Origin: Oscillospiraceae bacterium HV4-5-C5C
GTDB lineage: Bacteria; Bacillota; Clostridia; Saccharofermentanales; Fastidiosipilaceae
Reading direction: 5' to 3'
Assembly (NCBI GenBank): GCA_012034405.1
Contig: JAAVLZ010000001.1
Span: 1-64,000, forward strand
DNA length: 64,000 nt
The translations under genes were made by a program, and so were the position numbers. Under the pieces are notes generated by a model that saw nothing but the letters and a program-made list of their open reading frames with translations, ran no database searches and was not told the DNA's origin. Shown piece by piece: positions 49,264-58,080 of the stretch; the first letter of the stretch is position 1, and each line of letters starts with the position of its first letter.

Positions 49264-50613
49264 ATGAAAGTCTGTAAATTTGGGGGCACGAGCCTGGCCA
49301 GCGCCCGGCAGATCAAAAAAGCTGCGGATATTGTGATGAGCGACCCTCAGCGGCAGCTGATCGTCGTATCCGCACCTGGCAAGCGCTTCCCGGAAGATGA
49401 TAAAATTACTGATTTGCTGATATCCTTATCCAATGCAATCATCAGCGGTTATGACGGCCATTATGAAGCGGAAGCTGTGGCCAGGCGTTATCGTGACATC
49501 GGTACTGATCTTGGCTTGTCAGAGGACTTTGGCCAACTGGTAACAGCAGATCTACAGGCCCGTATTAATCGCTACCGGCAGGATAACAACGCCCTGACGG
49601 AGGCGCTTAAAGCCGCGGGGGAAGACCTTTCAGCCCGCCTGGTTGCCGCCTATTTTAATAGCATTCATGTTCCCGCGACTTATATTAACCCGCAGACTGC
49701 CGGTTTGCTGTTGTATAAGGAAAACGGCCAGACATCTGTTCTGCCGCAAAGCTACACCCGGCTGCGGGAGTTGCGGCAGCAAAGCGGGCTGCTGATTTTC
49801 CCGGGCTTTTTTGGCTATGATGAAAGCGGGCGCATCGTGACGTTTTCCCGGGGCGGGTCGGATATAACCGGATCAATCCTGGCGGCAGCTGTAGAGGCTG
49901 AGGTATATGAAAACTGGACTGATGTTGACTCAGTCTACGCCGTAAATCCCAGTCTGGTCCACGATCCCAAAGCCTTGAGCGAGCTCACTTATCTGGAAAT
50001 GCGGGAGCTGGCCTACGCAGGCTTTACAGTTCTGCATGAGGATGCCATCGCGCCAGCCTTTCAAAGTCACATCCCGGTCAACATCCGCAATACCAATAAT
50101 CCGGAAGCCCGCGGAACCATGATTGTGGAGCACCACATATCTTTTGACAGCATTGTCACCGGCATTGCCGGTTCCAGCGGCTTTACCCTCCTGCACTTTT
50201 CAAAATTTCTGATGAACCGTGAGGTTGGTTTTGCGCTGAAGGTCCTGCAGATTCTGGCTGATTATCAGATTCCCTTTGAACACATGCCTTCCGGGATCGA
50301 TTCAATATCCCTGGTCATGAGGTCCTATGCCTTCCCGCCTGAAAAAGAAGCCCTGGTTTGCCGCCGGCTCCGCGAAGAGCTGGGAGTAGAAGACATCAGG
50401 GTTGACCGCAATATCGGTATCGTCATGATTGTAGGAGAAGCTATGGCCCAGACTGTAGGCGTGACCTCCCGGGCAGTCGGCGCCTTAAGCCGGGCCGGTA
50501 TCAACCTGGAGCTGATTATCCAGGGTGCATCAGAAATCAGCGTCATTTTTGGCGTACGGGATGTATTCACCAACTACGCGATTAAAGTTCTGTATAAGGA
50601 ATTCTTTTTCTAG
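49264..50613 (+). CDS. lysC: Aspartate kinase
   Basis: 449 aa, AGAGGGGGATTTATAAC upstream. Kinase motif KFGGTSLAS at the N-terminus, then GYDESGRIVTFSRGGSDITGSI for ATP and aspartate, and two ACT-like segments at the C-terminus (GVTSRAVGALSRAGINLELIIQGASEISVIF) for feedback control. It phosphorylates aspartate, first step toward lysine, threonine and methionine. It is monocistronic. Confidence 0.94.
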   Translation: MKVCKFGGTSLASARQIKKAADIVMSDPQRQLIVVSAPGKRFPEDDKITDLLISLSNAIISGYDGHYEAEAVARRYRDIGTDLGLSEDFGQLVTADLQARINRYRQDNNALTEALKAAGEDLSARLVAAYFNSIHVPATYINPQTAGLLLYKENGQTSVLPQSYTRLRELRQQSGLLIFPGFFGYDESGRIVTFSRGGSDITGSILAAAVEAEVYENWTDVDSVYAVNPSLVHDPKALSELTYLEMRELAYAGFTVLHEDAIAPAFQSHIPVNIRNTNNPEARGTMIVEHHISFDSIVTGIAGSSGFTLLHFSKFLMNREVGFALKVLQILADYQIPFEHMPSGIDSISLVMRSYAFPPEKEALVCRRLREELGVEDIRVDRNIGIVMIVGEAMAQTVGVTSRAVGALSRAGINLELIIQGASEISVIFGVRDVFTNYAIKVLYKEFFF

Positions 50614-50659
50614 CCGCGGTCCGGTCCTCAAAATGGCTCCGCCGGCTAGCCGGCGGCCC

Positions 50660-50707
50660 CCCAAAGACCCAGGCTCAGTTCTCAACAGCTGCGTCTGGGT
50701 CTTTGGG
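50660..50707. terminator. Bidirectional hairpin between lysC and the deacetylase-like gene
   Basis: CCCAAAGACCCAG (50660-50672) is answered by CTGGGTCTTTGGG (50695-50707), a 13-bp stem with a 22-nt loop and no T-run. A perfect palindrome GCCGGCTAGCCGGC (50641-50654) lies just before it. Probably a shared terminator for the two convergent genes. Confidence 0.5.
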
Positions 50708-50720
50708 ACAGGGGCGGCGG

Positions 50721-52634
50721 TCAATCAGCTGTGCCGGAAGTCAGTGGATAGGGTCTGTTGCTGTCATATATCTTACTGACATCAACCAGGCGGTCCAGAC
50801 TGCCTGCCCGCATCTGTGCGCCGCTCAGGACCAGGCGGCTCATGTAATAATAATTCTGACTGACTGCTGAGTAAGCCTCATCACCGTAACCCAAAAAGAA
50901 TTTGAAGCCTTGATTTTGCAGATAGAGCTTTCGTTCATCATCCCCGCTGAAATTATTGCCATAAGGATAGCTGTAGGTGTTAACACTGCCGGTCATGACA
51001 CCCACCTCATTTTGCCAGCTCTCCGTATCCGACTCCAATTCCTCCAGGCTTAAGTTGGTTACACTCTCGCCGCTGTAGCTCTGGGAAGCAAAGGTCCAGC
51101 CGTTTTCTTTTAACGTGTCTATGATCGCCTGGCACTGTTCCTGATTACTGGTAAAGTCCGCCTCACTGAGGCTCAGTCCGGGGATGTTATATTCTGTAGC
51201 AAAGCTGTTATAGGCGTCTAGCTGGCGTTGATTGAGCACATAACCAAAAACGCCGTAAGCGCCGCTCACGCTGATCGTGCCCATGGCACCGTCAAAGCTG
51301 AAATCTGGATGAGCCTCCACAAAAGCCTCCAGGATCCCGATTGCTTCGTTGTCCCGGGCAATCACCGGCTTTCCGTCTATGCCGACATACTCGCCGCAAA
51401 CCTGACCCTGATCATTCAGTACCAGATTGCTGTTGTTTCCGTATACCCGGCGGGTGGGGGTATAATTACAGTTTTCCAGCGTCAGCACAAATGGCTGCTT
51501 ACCCTCAGGAAGCTCCATCTGCCGGGCTTCACCACTGTCATCCATCAGATACTGCAGATCCACCAGCACATAGTTATTTTCGTAAAGCTGCTGCAGCAGG
51601 TCAGCAAACTCTGTAGTCGTCATCATACTGGATTCCGTAGCACTGGCCACATCATTATTTTGAAAGGCTCTGCTGGTATCCACAATCAAGGGCTTGACCG
51701 TCAGGTTTTCCACATTACCGGCATAGGTTACCAGCCCGGTGGGCAGATTCTCCTTTACCGTTTCAGATATGCTTTCTAAGTCACTGTCATTATCAAAATA
51801 GCTGTTCAGCTGCTCCAGCGTGCTCTCAGCACTGACATAGCGTTTATGCTTGATCAGCTTATTTAAGTAGCTGACATAATAGGTATGCATGTCGCTTTTC
51901 AGGCTGGTTTCTTCTGTTCGCAGTAACTCCAGTACGTACTCTGAAGACTGCGCGGCCTCACCGGCGATCAGTTCCTCCAGTTGGTCCATCGCCTCAGTAT
52001 ACTGTCCGTCCTCACTCTGTTGAATAATCTGTGCATAAGCTTCCTGCAGCTGGACAATCGGATCCACCGCCTCCAGGTAAGACTGCAGCGTAGGTTTGGT
52101 CTGCTCTACCTGCAGCAGGTTTTCCAGACTCTGACGCGTCTGGGCGACACTTTGTTCCTCATTCAATAAGGCCTGAAGTTGCTCAGCACCGGCATTTTTT
52201 ACTGCATTGACTGATAGCGCGCCAATCCCGTTTAAGAAATTCAGGTCGTCCTGGCTGATGTCCGCGGTGCCGCTGGTCCAGGTGGTCAGAATCGTCTGCA
52301 GCCGTTCGTCAACCTCAGATTCCATAGACAGCACCGTGGCCTGATAACGATCTCTGAAGTCCCGCGGCCAGGTTTTTTGGCTGCTGCCCAGCTGAGCCTC
52401 ATCATACAGATCCGCCATGCGGCTGTAGTCGCCATCGGCTTCAGCCTGTCTGAAGGCCGGCAGCAGAGCCGCGGCTTTTTGTTCCGGCCGGCGGACTGCC
52501 ACAATGTAAAAGGCCAGCAACAGCAGTAGCAGTCCCAGCAACAGCAGCAGCAAAAAGCGCAGCCAGTGGAAGGGCGGCCGGTCCGGTTCCACCGTCCGGC
52601 TTAAGTCTATATAGTATGTTTTCTTTTTAGACAT
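50721..52634 (-). CDS. Membrane-anchored polysaccharide-deacetylase-like protein, catalytic Asp lost
   Basis: 637 aa from ATG 52634, overlapping the parC stop. A basic start and a strong membrane helix (LRFLLLLLLGLLLLLLAFYIV) anchor it, then about 300 residues of helical, TPR-like sequence (LEELIAGEAAQSSEYVLELL). The C-terminal half resembles NodB-type deacetylase-like domains of clostridia (TEFADLLQQLYENNYVLVDL, HPDFSFDGAMGTISV, YPYGNNFSG). In active members the sequence after FVLTL is DD; here it is LENC, so both expected aspartates are replaced. It may be a non-catalytic wall-binding protein. Confidence 0.7.
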   Translation of the reverse strand: MSKKKTYYIDLSRTVEPDRPPFHWLRFLLLLLLGLLLLLLAFYIVAVRRPEQKAAALLPAFRQAEADGDYSRMADLYDEAQLGSSQKTWPRDFRDRYQATVLSMESEVDERLQTILTTWTSGTADISQDDLNFLNGIGALSVNAVKNAGAEQLQALLNEEQSVAQTRQSLENLLQVEQTKPTLQSYLEAVDPIVQLQEAYAQIIQQSEDGQYTEAMDQLEELIAGEAAQSSEYVLELLRTEETSLKSDMHTYYVSYLNKLIKHKRYVSAESTLEQLNSYFDNDSDLESISETVKENLPTGLVTYAGNVENLTVKPLIVDTSRAFQNNDVASATESSMMTTTEFADLLQQLYENNYVLVDLQYLMDDSGEARQMELPEGKQPFVLTLENCNYTPTRRVYGNNSNLVLNDQGQVCGEYVGIDGKPVIARDNEAIGILEAFVEAHPDFSFDGAMGTISVSGAYGVFGYVLNQRQLDAYNSFATEYNIPGLSLSEADFTSNQEQCQAIIDTLKENGWTFASQSYSGESVTNLSLEELESDTESWQNEVGVMTGSVNTYSYPYGNNFSGDDERKLYLQNQGFKFFLGYGDEAYSAVSQNYYYMSRLVLSGAQMRAGSLDRLVDVSKIYDSNRPYPLTSGTAD

Positions 52635-54915
52635 CTTCAAAGCCCATCTGCCTGGCCTCCAGCAGCTCCTCTTTCATTACCAGCCCCCGGGCAGGAATTT
52701 TACGGACGCGATAGTGCTCCGGCTCTTCAACCGCAAAGCCCTCAGCCGGAGCAAAGGCCACAATTTTCCTGTCCTTGCGCAGCGTCATAACCTGTATACC
52801 GTTACCTGAACGGCTGCTCATCAGTGAAACCAGGGCGGAACTGAACAGGCAAACCTTACCATCATCCGAGCGCAGCACATAATCGCGGTCAGTTAAGGCT
52901 AAACTCATCCCCACGAGCGGTGCTTTGCCGCCATAGGCGTTCAGCAACCGCCGGCGGCGGGTCTTTGTCTCATAGTTTTTCAGCGGTGTCCGGGACACCT
53001 TGCCGTTGGCAAAGGCAAACATCAGATCACCCTCATACTGATCCGGAAACAGCAGGTAAATAATACGCTCATCTGCCGCCAGCCCCAAGAGATTTGTCAG
53101 GTATTCACCCAGGTCGGAAGGTTTTTGATCCGCGATCTCATGCACCATCATTTTATAGCAGGTTTGCCGGTCGCTGAAAAGGATCAGTTCTTGCTTATTG
53201 CTGCCCTCCACGCTTTGAATAATATAATCATCTTCTTTAGTTTTCAGATCACCGGCTGAACGCAGGGAGGTCAGCGCCAGTTTTTTGAGGTAGCCGTCAT
53301 GAGTCAGGAACAAGCGAAGACGGTAATCCTCTATCAGATCATCCCGGGTCAGAGTCTCCGCTTTGGCCGCGTGCAGGATTTCCGTGCGCCGGTCCTGACC
53401 ATACTTATCACTGACCCGCTGCAGATCAACCTTAATCCTGGCGTCAATCCGTTCCCGCTCACCCAGCGTTTGTTCCAGTTCTCTGATATCCTGCTCCAGC
53501 TGTTTCATATCCGCGGTCCTTTTCAGAATATACTCCCGATTCAGATTTCTCAGCTTGATTTCTGCCACATAATCAGCCTGAATGACATCAATGGAAAAGC
53601 CGCGGCAGAGGTTAGGTACCACCTCTTCTTCTTTTTCAGTCTGACGGATAATTTGGATGGCCTTATCTATATCCAGCAGAATTTTTTCCAGACCCTGCAG
53701 CAAATGCAGGCGGTCTTGTTTTCGCTGCAATTCAAACGCTACTTCGCGGCGCACACAGTTGCGCCGGAAAGACAGCCACTCACCCAAAATCTGCTTGACC
53801 CCCATAACCCGGGGGCTGCCGTTGACCAGAATATTAAAATTACAGGAAAAGCTGGCTTCCAGATTGGTCTGCAAGTAAAGCCGGCTCATCAGCGCGTCCA
53901 TATCGGTGTTGCGCTTACACTCAATGGCCAGCTTCAAGCCTTCCAGATCGGTCTCATCCCGCACGTCCGTGATATCTCTGACCTTACCGCTTTTGACCAG
54001 ACCGGCCAGGTCATCTATGATCTGCTCCACCGTAGTTGAATAAGGAATTTCATATATTTCAATCAGATTGTTTTTTGTATCCAGGCGGTAGCGGGCCCTC
54101 AGTTTAAAAGATCCTCGGCCGGTCTGATAGATGGCCTGCATCTGTGCCTGGTCGTACAACAGCAGCGCGCCACCCGGAAAATCCGGGGCCGGCATCAGCG
54201 GCAGCAGATCAACCGAAGGATCATCGATATAAGCAGCGGTAGCCCGGCACAGCTCCCGCAGATTAAAAGGCGCAATATTGGAGGCCATCCCTACGGCTAT
54301 CCCCTGATTTTGATTGAGCAGGACTGAAGGAAACGTAGCGGGCAGCAAGGTCGGCTCCTGCATGGTACCGTCATAGTTGTTGATAAAATCTACCGTATCA
54401 AAATCAATATGCCTGAATAGCTCCTCACAGAGCTTTTCCAGCCGGACCTCCGTATAACGGGGAGCGGCGCATTGCATATCCCGGGAGTATTGTTTCCCGA
54501 AATTGCCCTTTGAATCAATATAAGGATGCAGCAGCGAGCCATTGCCGCGGGTCAGCCGTACCAGGGTATCATAAATCGCCTGATCGCCATGAGGGTTAAG
54601 CTTCATGGTCTGCCCCACCACATTGGCGGACTTGGTCCTGGCGCCGTTTAACAGCCCCATCTTGTACATGGTGTATAAAAGCTTGCGGTGCGCGGGCTTA
54701 AAGCCGTCAATCTCCGGAATGGCGCGTGACACAATGACGCTCATAGCATAGGGCATATAGTTTTTTTCCAGCGTCTCCGTGATGGGCTGCTGTACGATCA
54801 CCGCAGGTTCCAGGGTCTCCCCGCTCAGGCCTGCCTGCCGGCGGGCTGCTTCCTTGATTTCTTCCTTATGACTTTTACGCCGGCCGTGTTCGCCCGCGTC
54901 TTTTTTCCTTGGCAT
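52627..54915 (-). CDS. parC: Topoisomerase IV (gyrase-type) subunit A
   Basis: 762 aa. N-terminal core with PEIDGFKPAHRKLLYTMYKMG and the catalytic tyrosine in APRYTEVRLE (about 153), a coiled-coil hinge (about 350-470) and a beta-propeller C-terminus. The C-terminal domain lacks an obvious GyrA box, so a decatenating topoisomerase IV is likelier than gyrase. It lies 22 bases downstream of the B subunit gene. Confidence 0.9.
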   Translation of the reverse strand: MPRKKDAGEHGRRKSHKEEIKEAARRQAGLSGETLEPAVIVQQPITETLEKNYMPYAMSVIVSRAIPEIDGFKPAHRKLLYTMYKMGLLNGARTKSANVVGQTMKLNPHGDQAIYDTLVRLTRGNGSLLHPYIDSKGNFGKQYSRDMQCAAPRYTEVRLEKLCEELFRHIDFDTVDFINNYDGTMQEPTLLPATFPSVLLNQNQGIAVGMASNIAPFNLRELCRATAAYIDDPSVDLLPLMPAPDFPGGALLLYDQAQMQAIYQTGRGSFKLRARYRLDTKNNLIEIYEIPYSTTVEQIIDDLAGLVKSGKVRDITDVRDETDLEGLKLAIECKRNTDMDALMSRLYLQTNLEASFSCNFNILVNGSPRVMGVKQILGEWLSFRRNCVRREVAFELQRKQDRLHLLQGLEKILLDIDKAIQIIRQTEKEEEVVPNLCRGFSIDVIQADYVAEIKLRNLNREYILKRTADMKQLEQDIRELEQTLGERERIDARIKVDLQRVSDKYGQDRRTEILHAAKAETLTRDDLIEDYRLRLFLTHDGYLKKLALTSLRSAGDLKTKEDDYIIQSVEGSNKQELILFSDRQTCYKMMVHEIADQKPSDLGEYLTNLLGLAADERIIYLLFPDQYEGDLMFAFANGKVSRTPLKNYETKTRRRRLLNAYGGKAPLVGMSLALTDRDYVLRSDDGKVCLFSSALVSLMSSRSGNGIQVMTLRKDRKIVAFAPAEGFAVEEPEHYRVRKIPARGLVMKEELLEARQMGFEDV

Positions 54916-54937
54916 ATAGTTTCTCCGTTTTTCTGAC

Positions 54938-56923
54938 TCAATCTACATCCAGCTGATCCAGGTACAGGTGCCCGCTGATCTCTATATGCTTTTTGCGGCC
55001 GGCCAGATTGTCACCCAGCAGAAGGTCAAAGGTCTCCGACATTTTTACCGCGTCATCCGGTTGTACCTGAATCAAGCGGCGGGTTTCCGGGTTCATAGTG
55101 GTCACCCACATCATTTCCGGCTCATTTTCTCCCAGGCCCTTGGAACGCTGTATGCTGAGGGTTTTACCCTTGAGGCTATTAAGCACTTTACTGCGCTCGG
55201 CCTCTGTATAGGCAAAATAAGTCTGCTCTTCCCTGCCCTGTCTGGCGGTTATTTCAAACAGCGGTGACTCAGCAATATAGACCTTGCCTTCACTTAGCAG
55301 TGTCGGCATAAGGCGGTAAAACATGGCCAGCACCAACGTGCGGATCTGATAGCCGTCAACATCGGCATCCGTACAGATAATCACTTTATTCCAGCGCAGC
55401 TGGCTGAGATCAAAGGCGCTCAGGTCCTTATTGTGCTTGGTTTTTATCTCCACGCCGCAACCCAGGACTTTAACCAGATCCGTGATGATATCATTTTTAA
55501 AGATCGCCTGATAATCTGCTTTGAGACAATTCAGGATTTTTCCGCGGATCGGAATGATGGCCTGGAACTCTGCGTCCCGGCCCATCTTGGTGGAGCCTAA
55601 AGCCGAGTCTCCTTCCACAATGTACAACTCAGTCCGCGCAGGATCCTTGCTGCGGCAAGGCACAAATTTTTTAACCCGGTTGGCCAGATCCACTTTACCC
55701 ATCAAGGTCTTTTTGACATTGAGCCGCTGTTTTTCCGCGCTCTCCCGGCTGCGCTTGTTTACCAGAATCTGCTCAGCTGCCCGGTCTGAATCCTGCAGAT
55801 TTTCAATGGCCCAGATTTCCAGTTTAGCCTTAAGCTGCTCAGTCAGGAACTCCTGAATATAACGGTTGTTGATAGCTTTTTTAGTCTGATTTTCATAACT
55901 GGTCTGGGTTGAAAAAGAACTGATAACCAGCAGCAGGCAGTCCTCTATATCCGCATAGGTAATTTTGCTTTCATTAGCTTTATACTTGCCGCGGTCCCTT
56001 GCTAAGCGGTCAAAGGTCGAGACAAACGCCAGGCGCACCGCTTTGTCCGGCGAGCCGCCATGCTCCAGGAAACTGGAATTATGATAATACTCAGTCCGGT
56101 TTACTTCATTATCAAAAGAAAAGGCAATCTGAGCTTTGACCTTATACTCAGGTTTATCCGAGCGGTCCCGGCCGTGGCCCTCCGCCTCAAAGTAAACCGG
56201 TTCACACAATAAGTGGTCTCCTCCGATTTCTCTGATATAACCTAAAATACCGTCCGGATAGCAAAACGTTTCATGGGTATCCGTCAGTTCATCATCAAAG
56301 ACAAAGCTGATACCAGCATTGACGACAGCCTGCCGCTTAAGCGTTTCCGTAAAAAACTCCAAAGGAATGCGGATATCCGTAAACACATCCCGGTCCGGCA
56401 GCCAGCGCTGCAGAGTGCCGCTCTGCCTGCCCCGCCAGGGCTCCTTACTCAGGCCCCCTTCATTAACACCCTTTTTGAAATTCAGTTTATACTCATAACC
56501 ATCCCGGTGAATTATTGCTTCAAACCAGGCGGAGGCATATTGGGTGGCACAGGCGCCCAAACCATTTAGCCCCAGGCTGAAGACATAGTTTTCCCCGCTG
56601 TTATTGTTGTACTTGCCGCCGGCGTAAAGCTCGCAATAAACCAATTCCCAGTTATACCGTTTTTCACTGGCATTGTAATCTACCGGGATACCCCGCCCGT
56701 TATCTTCAATCTCCAGAGACTGGTCGGCATACCGCCGGACTTTTATGACGCTGCCATAGCCTTCGCGCGCCTCATCAATCGAGTTGGACAGGATTTCAAA
56801 GAAGGCGTGCTCACAGCCTTCCAGGCCATCAGAGCCAAAAATGACCGCCGGCCGCAGCCGGACGCGGTCTGCGCCTTTCAGCGAAGATATACTATCATTG
56901 TCGTAAGTTTTTTTCCCCGTCAT
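54938..56923 (-). CDS. parE: Topoisomerase IV (gyrase-type) subunit B
   Basis: 661 aa from ATG 56923, six bases after AAAGGA. GHKL ATPase motifs (EILSNSIDEAREG, IEDNGRGIPVDYN, GLNGLGACATQYAS) and TOPRIM motifs (YIVEGDSALGSTKMGRD, ICTDADVDGYQIR) are intact. It supplies ATPase and Mg sites for DNA strand passage with the downstream subunit. An extended -10 promoter lies at 57118. The gap 56924-57194 carries only that promoter. Confidence 0.92.
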   Translation of the reverse strand: MTGKKTYDNDSISSLKGADRVRLRPAVIFGSDGLEGCEHAFFEILSNSIDEAREGYGSVIKVRRYADQSLEIEDNGRGIPVDYNASEKRYNWELVYCELYAGGKYNNNSGENYVFSLGLNGLGACATQYASAWFEAIIHRDGYEYKLNFKKGVNEGGLSKEPWRGRQSGTLQRWLPDRDVFTDIRIPLEFFTETLKRQAVVNAGISFVFDDELTDTHETFCYPDGILGYIREIGGDHLLCEPVYFEAEGHGRDRSDKPEYKVKAQIAFSFDNEVNRTEYYHNSSFLEHGGSPDKAVRLAFVSTFDRLARDRGKYKANESKITYADIEDCLLLVISSFSTQTSYENQTKKAINNRYIQEFLTEQLKAKLEIWAIENLQDSDRAAEQILVNKRSRESAEKQRLNVKKTLMGKVDLANRVKKFVPCRSKDPARTELYIVEGDSALGSTKMGRDAEFQAIIPIRGKILNCLKADYQAIFKNDIITDLVKVLGCGVEIKTKHNKDLSAFDLSQLRWNKVIICTDADVDGYQIRTLVLAMFYRLMPTLLSEGKVYIAESPLFEITARQGREEQTYFAYTEAERSKVLNSLKGKTLSIQRSKGLGENEPEMMWVTTMNPETRRLIQVQPDDAVKMSETFDLLLGDNLAGRKKHIEISGHLYLDQLDVD

Positions 56924-57117
56924 GAAACGTCCTTTGCCAGTTGTTTTTGCACTGCAGTACTCCTCCGGCCCAAGCAATAACCGTCAGCCGCCAGTACCGG
57001 CCGGCGCCAGCGGCAAGCGTCTCCTGCTGCTGACAAGTCGCCGGTAATGAGTCATATCAGACACGCCGCTGCTGTAAAAGCGCCGCTCCGGCTCCCGGAA
57101 GAAACCAGTAGCATATA

Positions 57118-57126
57118 ATTATAGCA
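57118..57126 (-). promoter_or_regulatory. Extended -10 promoter of parE
   Basis: Minus-strand TGCTATAAT, a consensus -10 with TGC before it, about 190 nt upstream of the start. The -35 region (TTGGCT at a short distance) is weak. Confidence 0.55.
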
Positions 57127-57194
57127 CAGCGCTGCCGGAGCCAACACCGGAGCCAGAGCCGCGGCAGATCAGGACCTCAGCCCCGGGCACAGGC

Positions 57195-57235
57195 AAAAAA
57201 AACCGCCACAGCCCGGCTTAAGCAGGTTACGGCGG
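57195..57235 (-). terminator. Terminator of the tRNA pair
   Basis: On the minus strand CCGCC (57235-57231) can pair with GGCGG (57207-57203) with further partial pairing, followed by eight Ts (57202-57195). Confidence 0.7.
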
Positions 57236-57239
57236 CGAT

Positions 57240-57316
57240 TGGCGAGTCTAGCAGGGCTCGAACCTGCGACCCACAGCTTAGAAGGCTGTTGCTCTATCCA
57301 ACTGAGCTATAGACCC
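57240..57316 (-). tRNA. tRNA-Arg (TCT)
   Basis: 77 nt including an encoded CCA. Acceptor GGGTCTA pairs with TAGACTC, and the D, anticodon and T loops (GGTTCGAGCC) are regular. Anticodon TCT reads AGA. It follows tRNA-Gly on the same transcript. Confidence 0.95.
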
Positions 57317-57364
57317 CTGAACGGCAGACCACGCCAACTGTGTACCAGCCGCGTGGTCTGTAAC

Positions 57365-57438
57365 TGGAGCAGGTGAAGGGAATCGAACCCTCGTGATCAG
57401 CTTGGAAGGCTGGAGTTCTACCATTGAACTACACCTGC
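57365..57438 (-). tRNA. tRNA-Gly (TCC)
   Basis: 74 nt including CCA. Acceptor GCAGGTG pairs with CACCTGC; T arm GGGTTCGATTCCC. Anticodon TCC reads GGA and GGG. First tRNA behind the promoter. Confidence 0.95.
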
Positions 57439-57460
57439 GGATTCATTTTGAACGTTTTAT

Positions 57461-57489
57461 ATCGTATAGGCTCGCTGAGCTTTTGTCAA
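57461..57489 (-). promoter_or_regulatory. Promoter of the tRNA-Gly/tRNA-Arg unit
   Basis: Minus-strand TTGACA (57489-57484) and TACGAT (57466-57461) with 17 bp between, about 23 nt before tRNA-Gly. Confidence 0.8.
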
Positions 57490-57638
57490 CCTCTTCTCCC
57501 CAAATTGACTGATTTTGCGGCAGCCTGGTTCAGCAGCCCCTTCAAACCTGCTTCCGGCTCCCTGTTTTTCATCTGCCTCTGGACAAATCAAACATATGTT
57601 CTATGATAGATATCAGATTACTTAGGAGGTACGGGCAG

Positions 57639-57932
57639 ATGGAAACCATGATCAGGCGTCAGTATGAGCATCCCGGTAAACGCTACCTGCCGGTCAAGGT
57701 TTTATATGACTGCAACGGTGTCATGACACCACAAAGCTTTCAATGGGCCGGTCAGGAGATCCTGGTAGACCGGGTCCTGGCGGTGCGGCGGGAAGCCAGT
57801 CAAATAGCAGGGGCGGCCGGGATCCGCTATGTCTGCCGGGTGCTGGGGCGCCAGCTGTCGCTATGGTATGAAGACGGTCGCTGGTTTGTGGAGCAGCACC
57901 TGGCACCGACCCACACCGCTTATACATCTTAA
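57639..57932 (+). CDS. DUF6504-like small protein
   Basis: 97 aa from ATG 57639, nine bases after AGGAGG; an upstream in-frame ATG at 57603 has no site. Sequence such as SFQWAGQEILVDRVLAVRR, YVCRVLGRQLSLWYEDGRWFVEQH fits the DUF6504 type of small beta-rich protein, often found with Y-family polymerase genes. No such gene is near here. It is followed by a 14-bp inverted repeat. Function unknown. Confidence 0.6.
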   Translation: METMIRRQYEHPGKRYLPVKVLYDCNGVMTPQSFQWAGQEILVDRVLAVRREASQIAGAAGIRYVCRVLGRQLSLWYEDGRWFVEQHLAPTHTAYTS

Positions 57933-57954
57933 TATTGAATACGAGTTTTTCCAG

Positions 57955-57993
57955 CGAAGAATAGCTTTAAAAAAAGCTATTCTTCGTTATAAT
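57955..57993 (+). promoter_or_regulatory. Perfect 14-bp inverted repeat over the Mga-pair promoter
   Basis: CGAAGAATAGCTTT (57955-57968) and AAAGCTATTCTTCG (57973-57986) are exact mates with four As between. One base later comes TATAAT (57988-57993). The -35 is poor (TTTAAA). The repeat covers the promoter core, so it is a candidate operator for the following regulators; a terminator for the previous gene is less likely because no T-run follows on the + strand. Confidence 0.6.
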
Positions 57994-58080
57994 GGTACTG
58001 CCTATCAAAATAGGAAATATCTATGCCGTACAAGCAGAGATTGAATTTCCCGGAAACAGCCATGCGAGGTGATTTATTCA

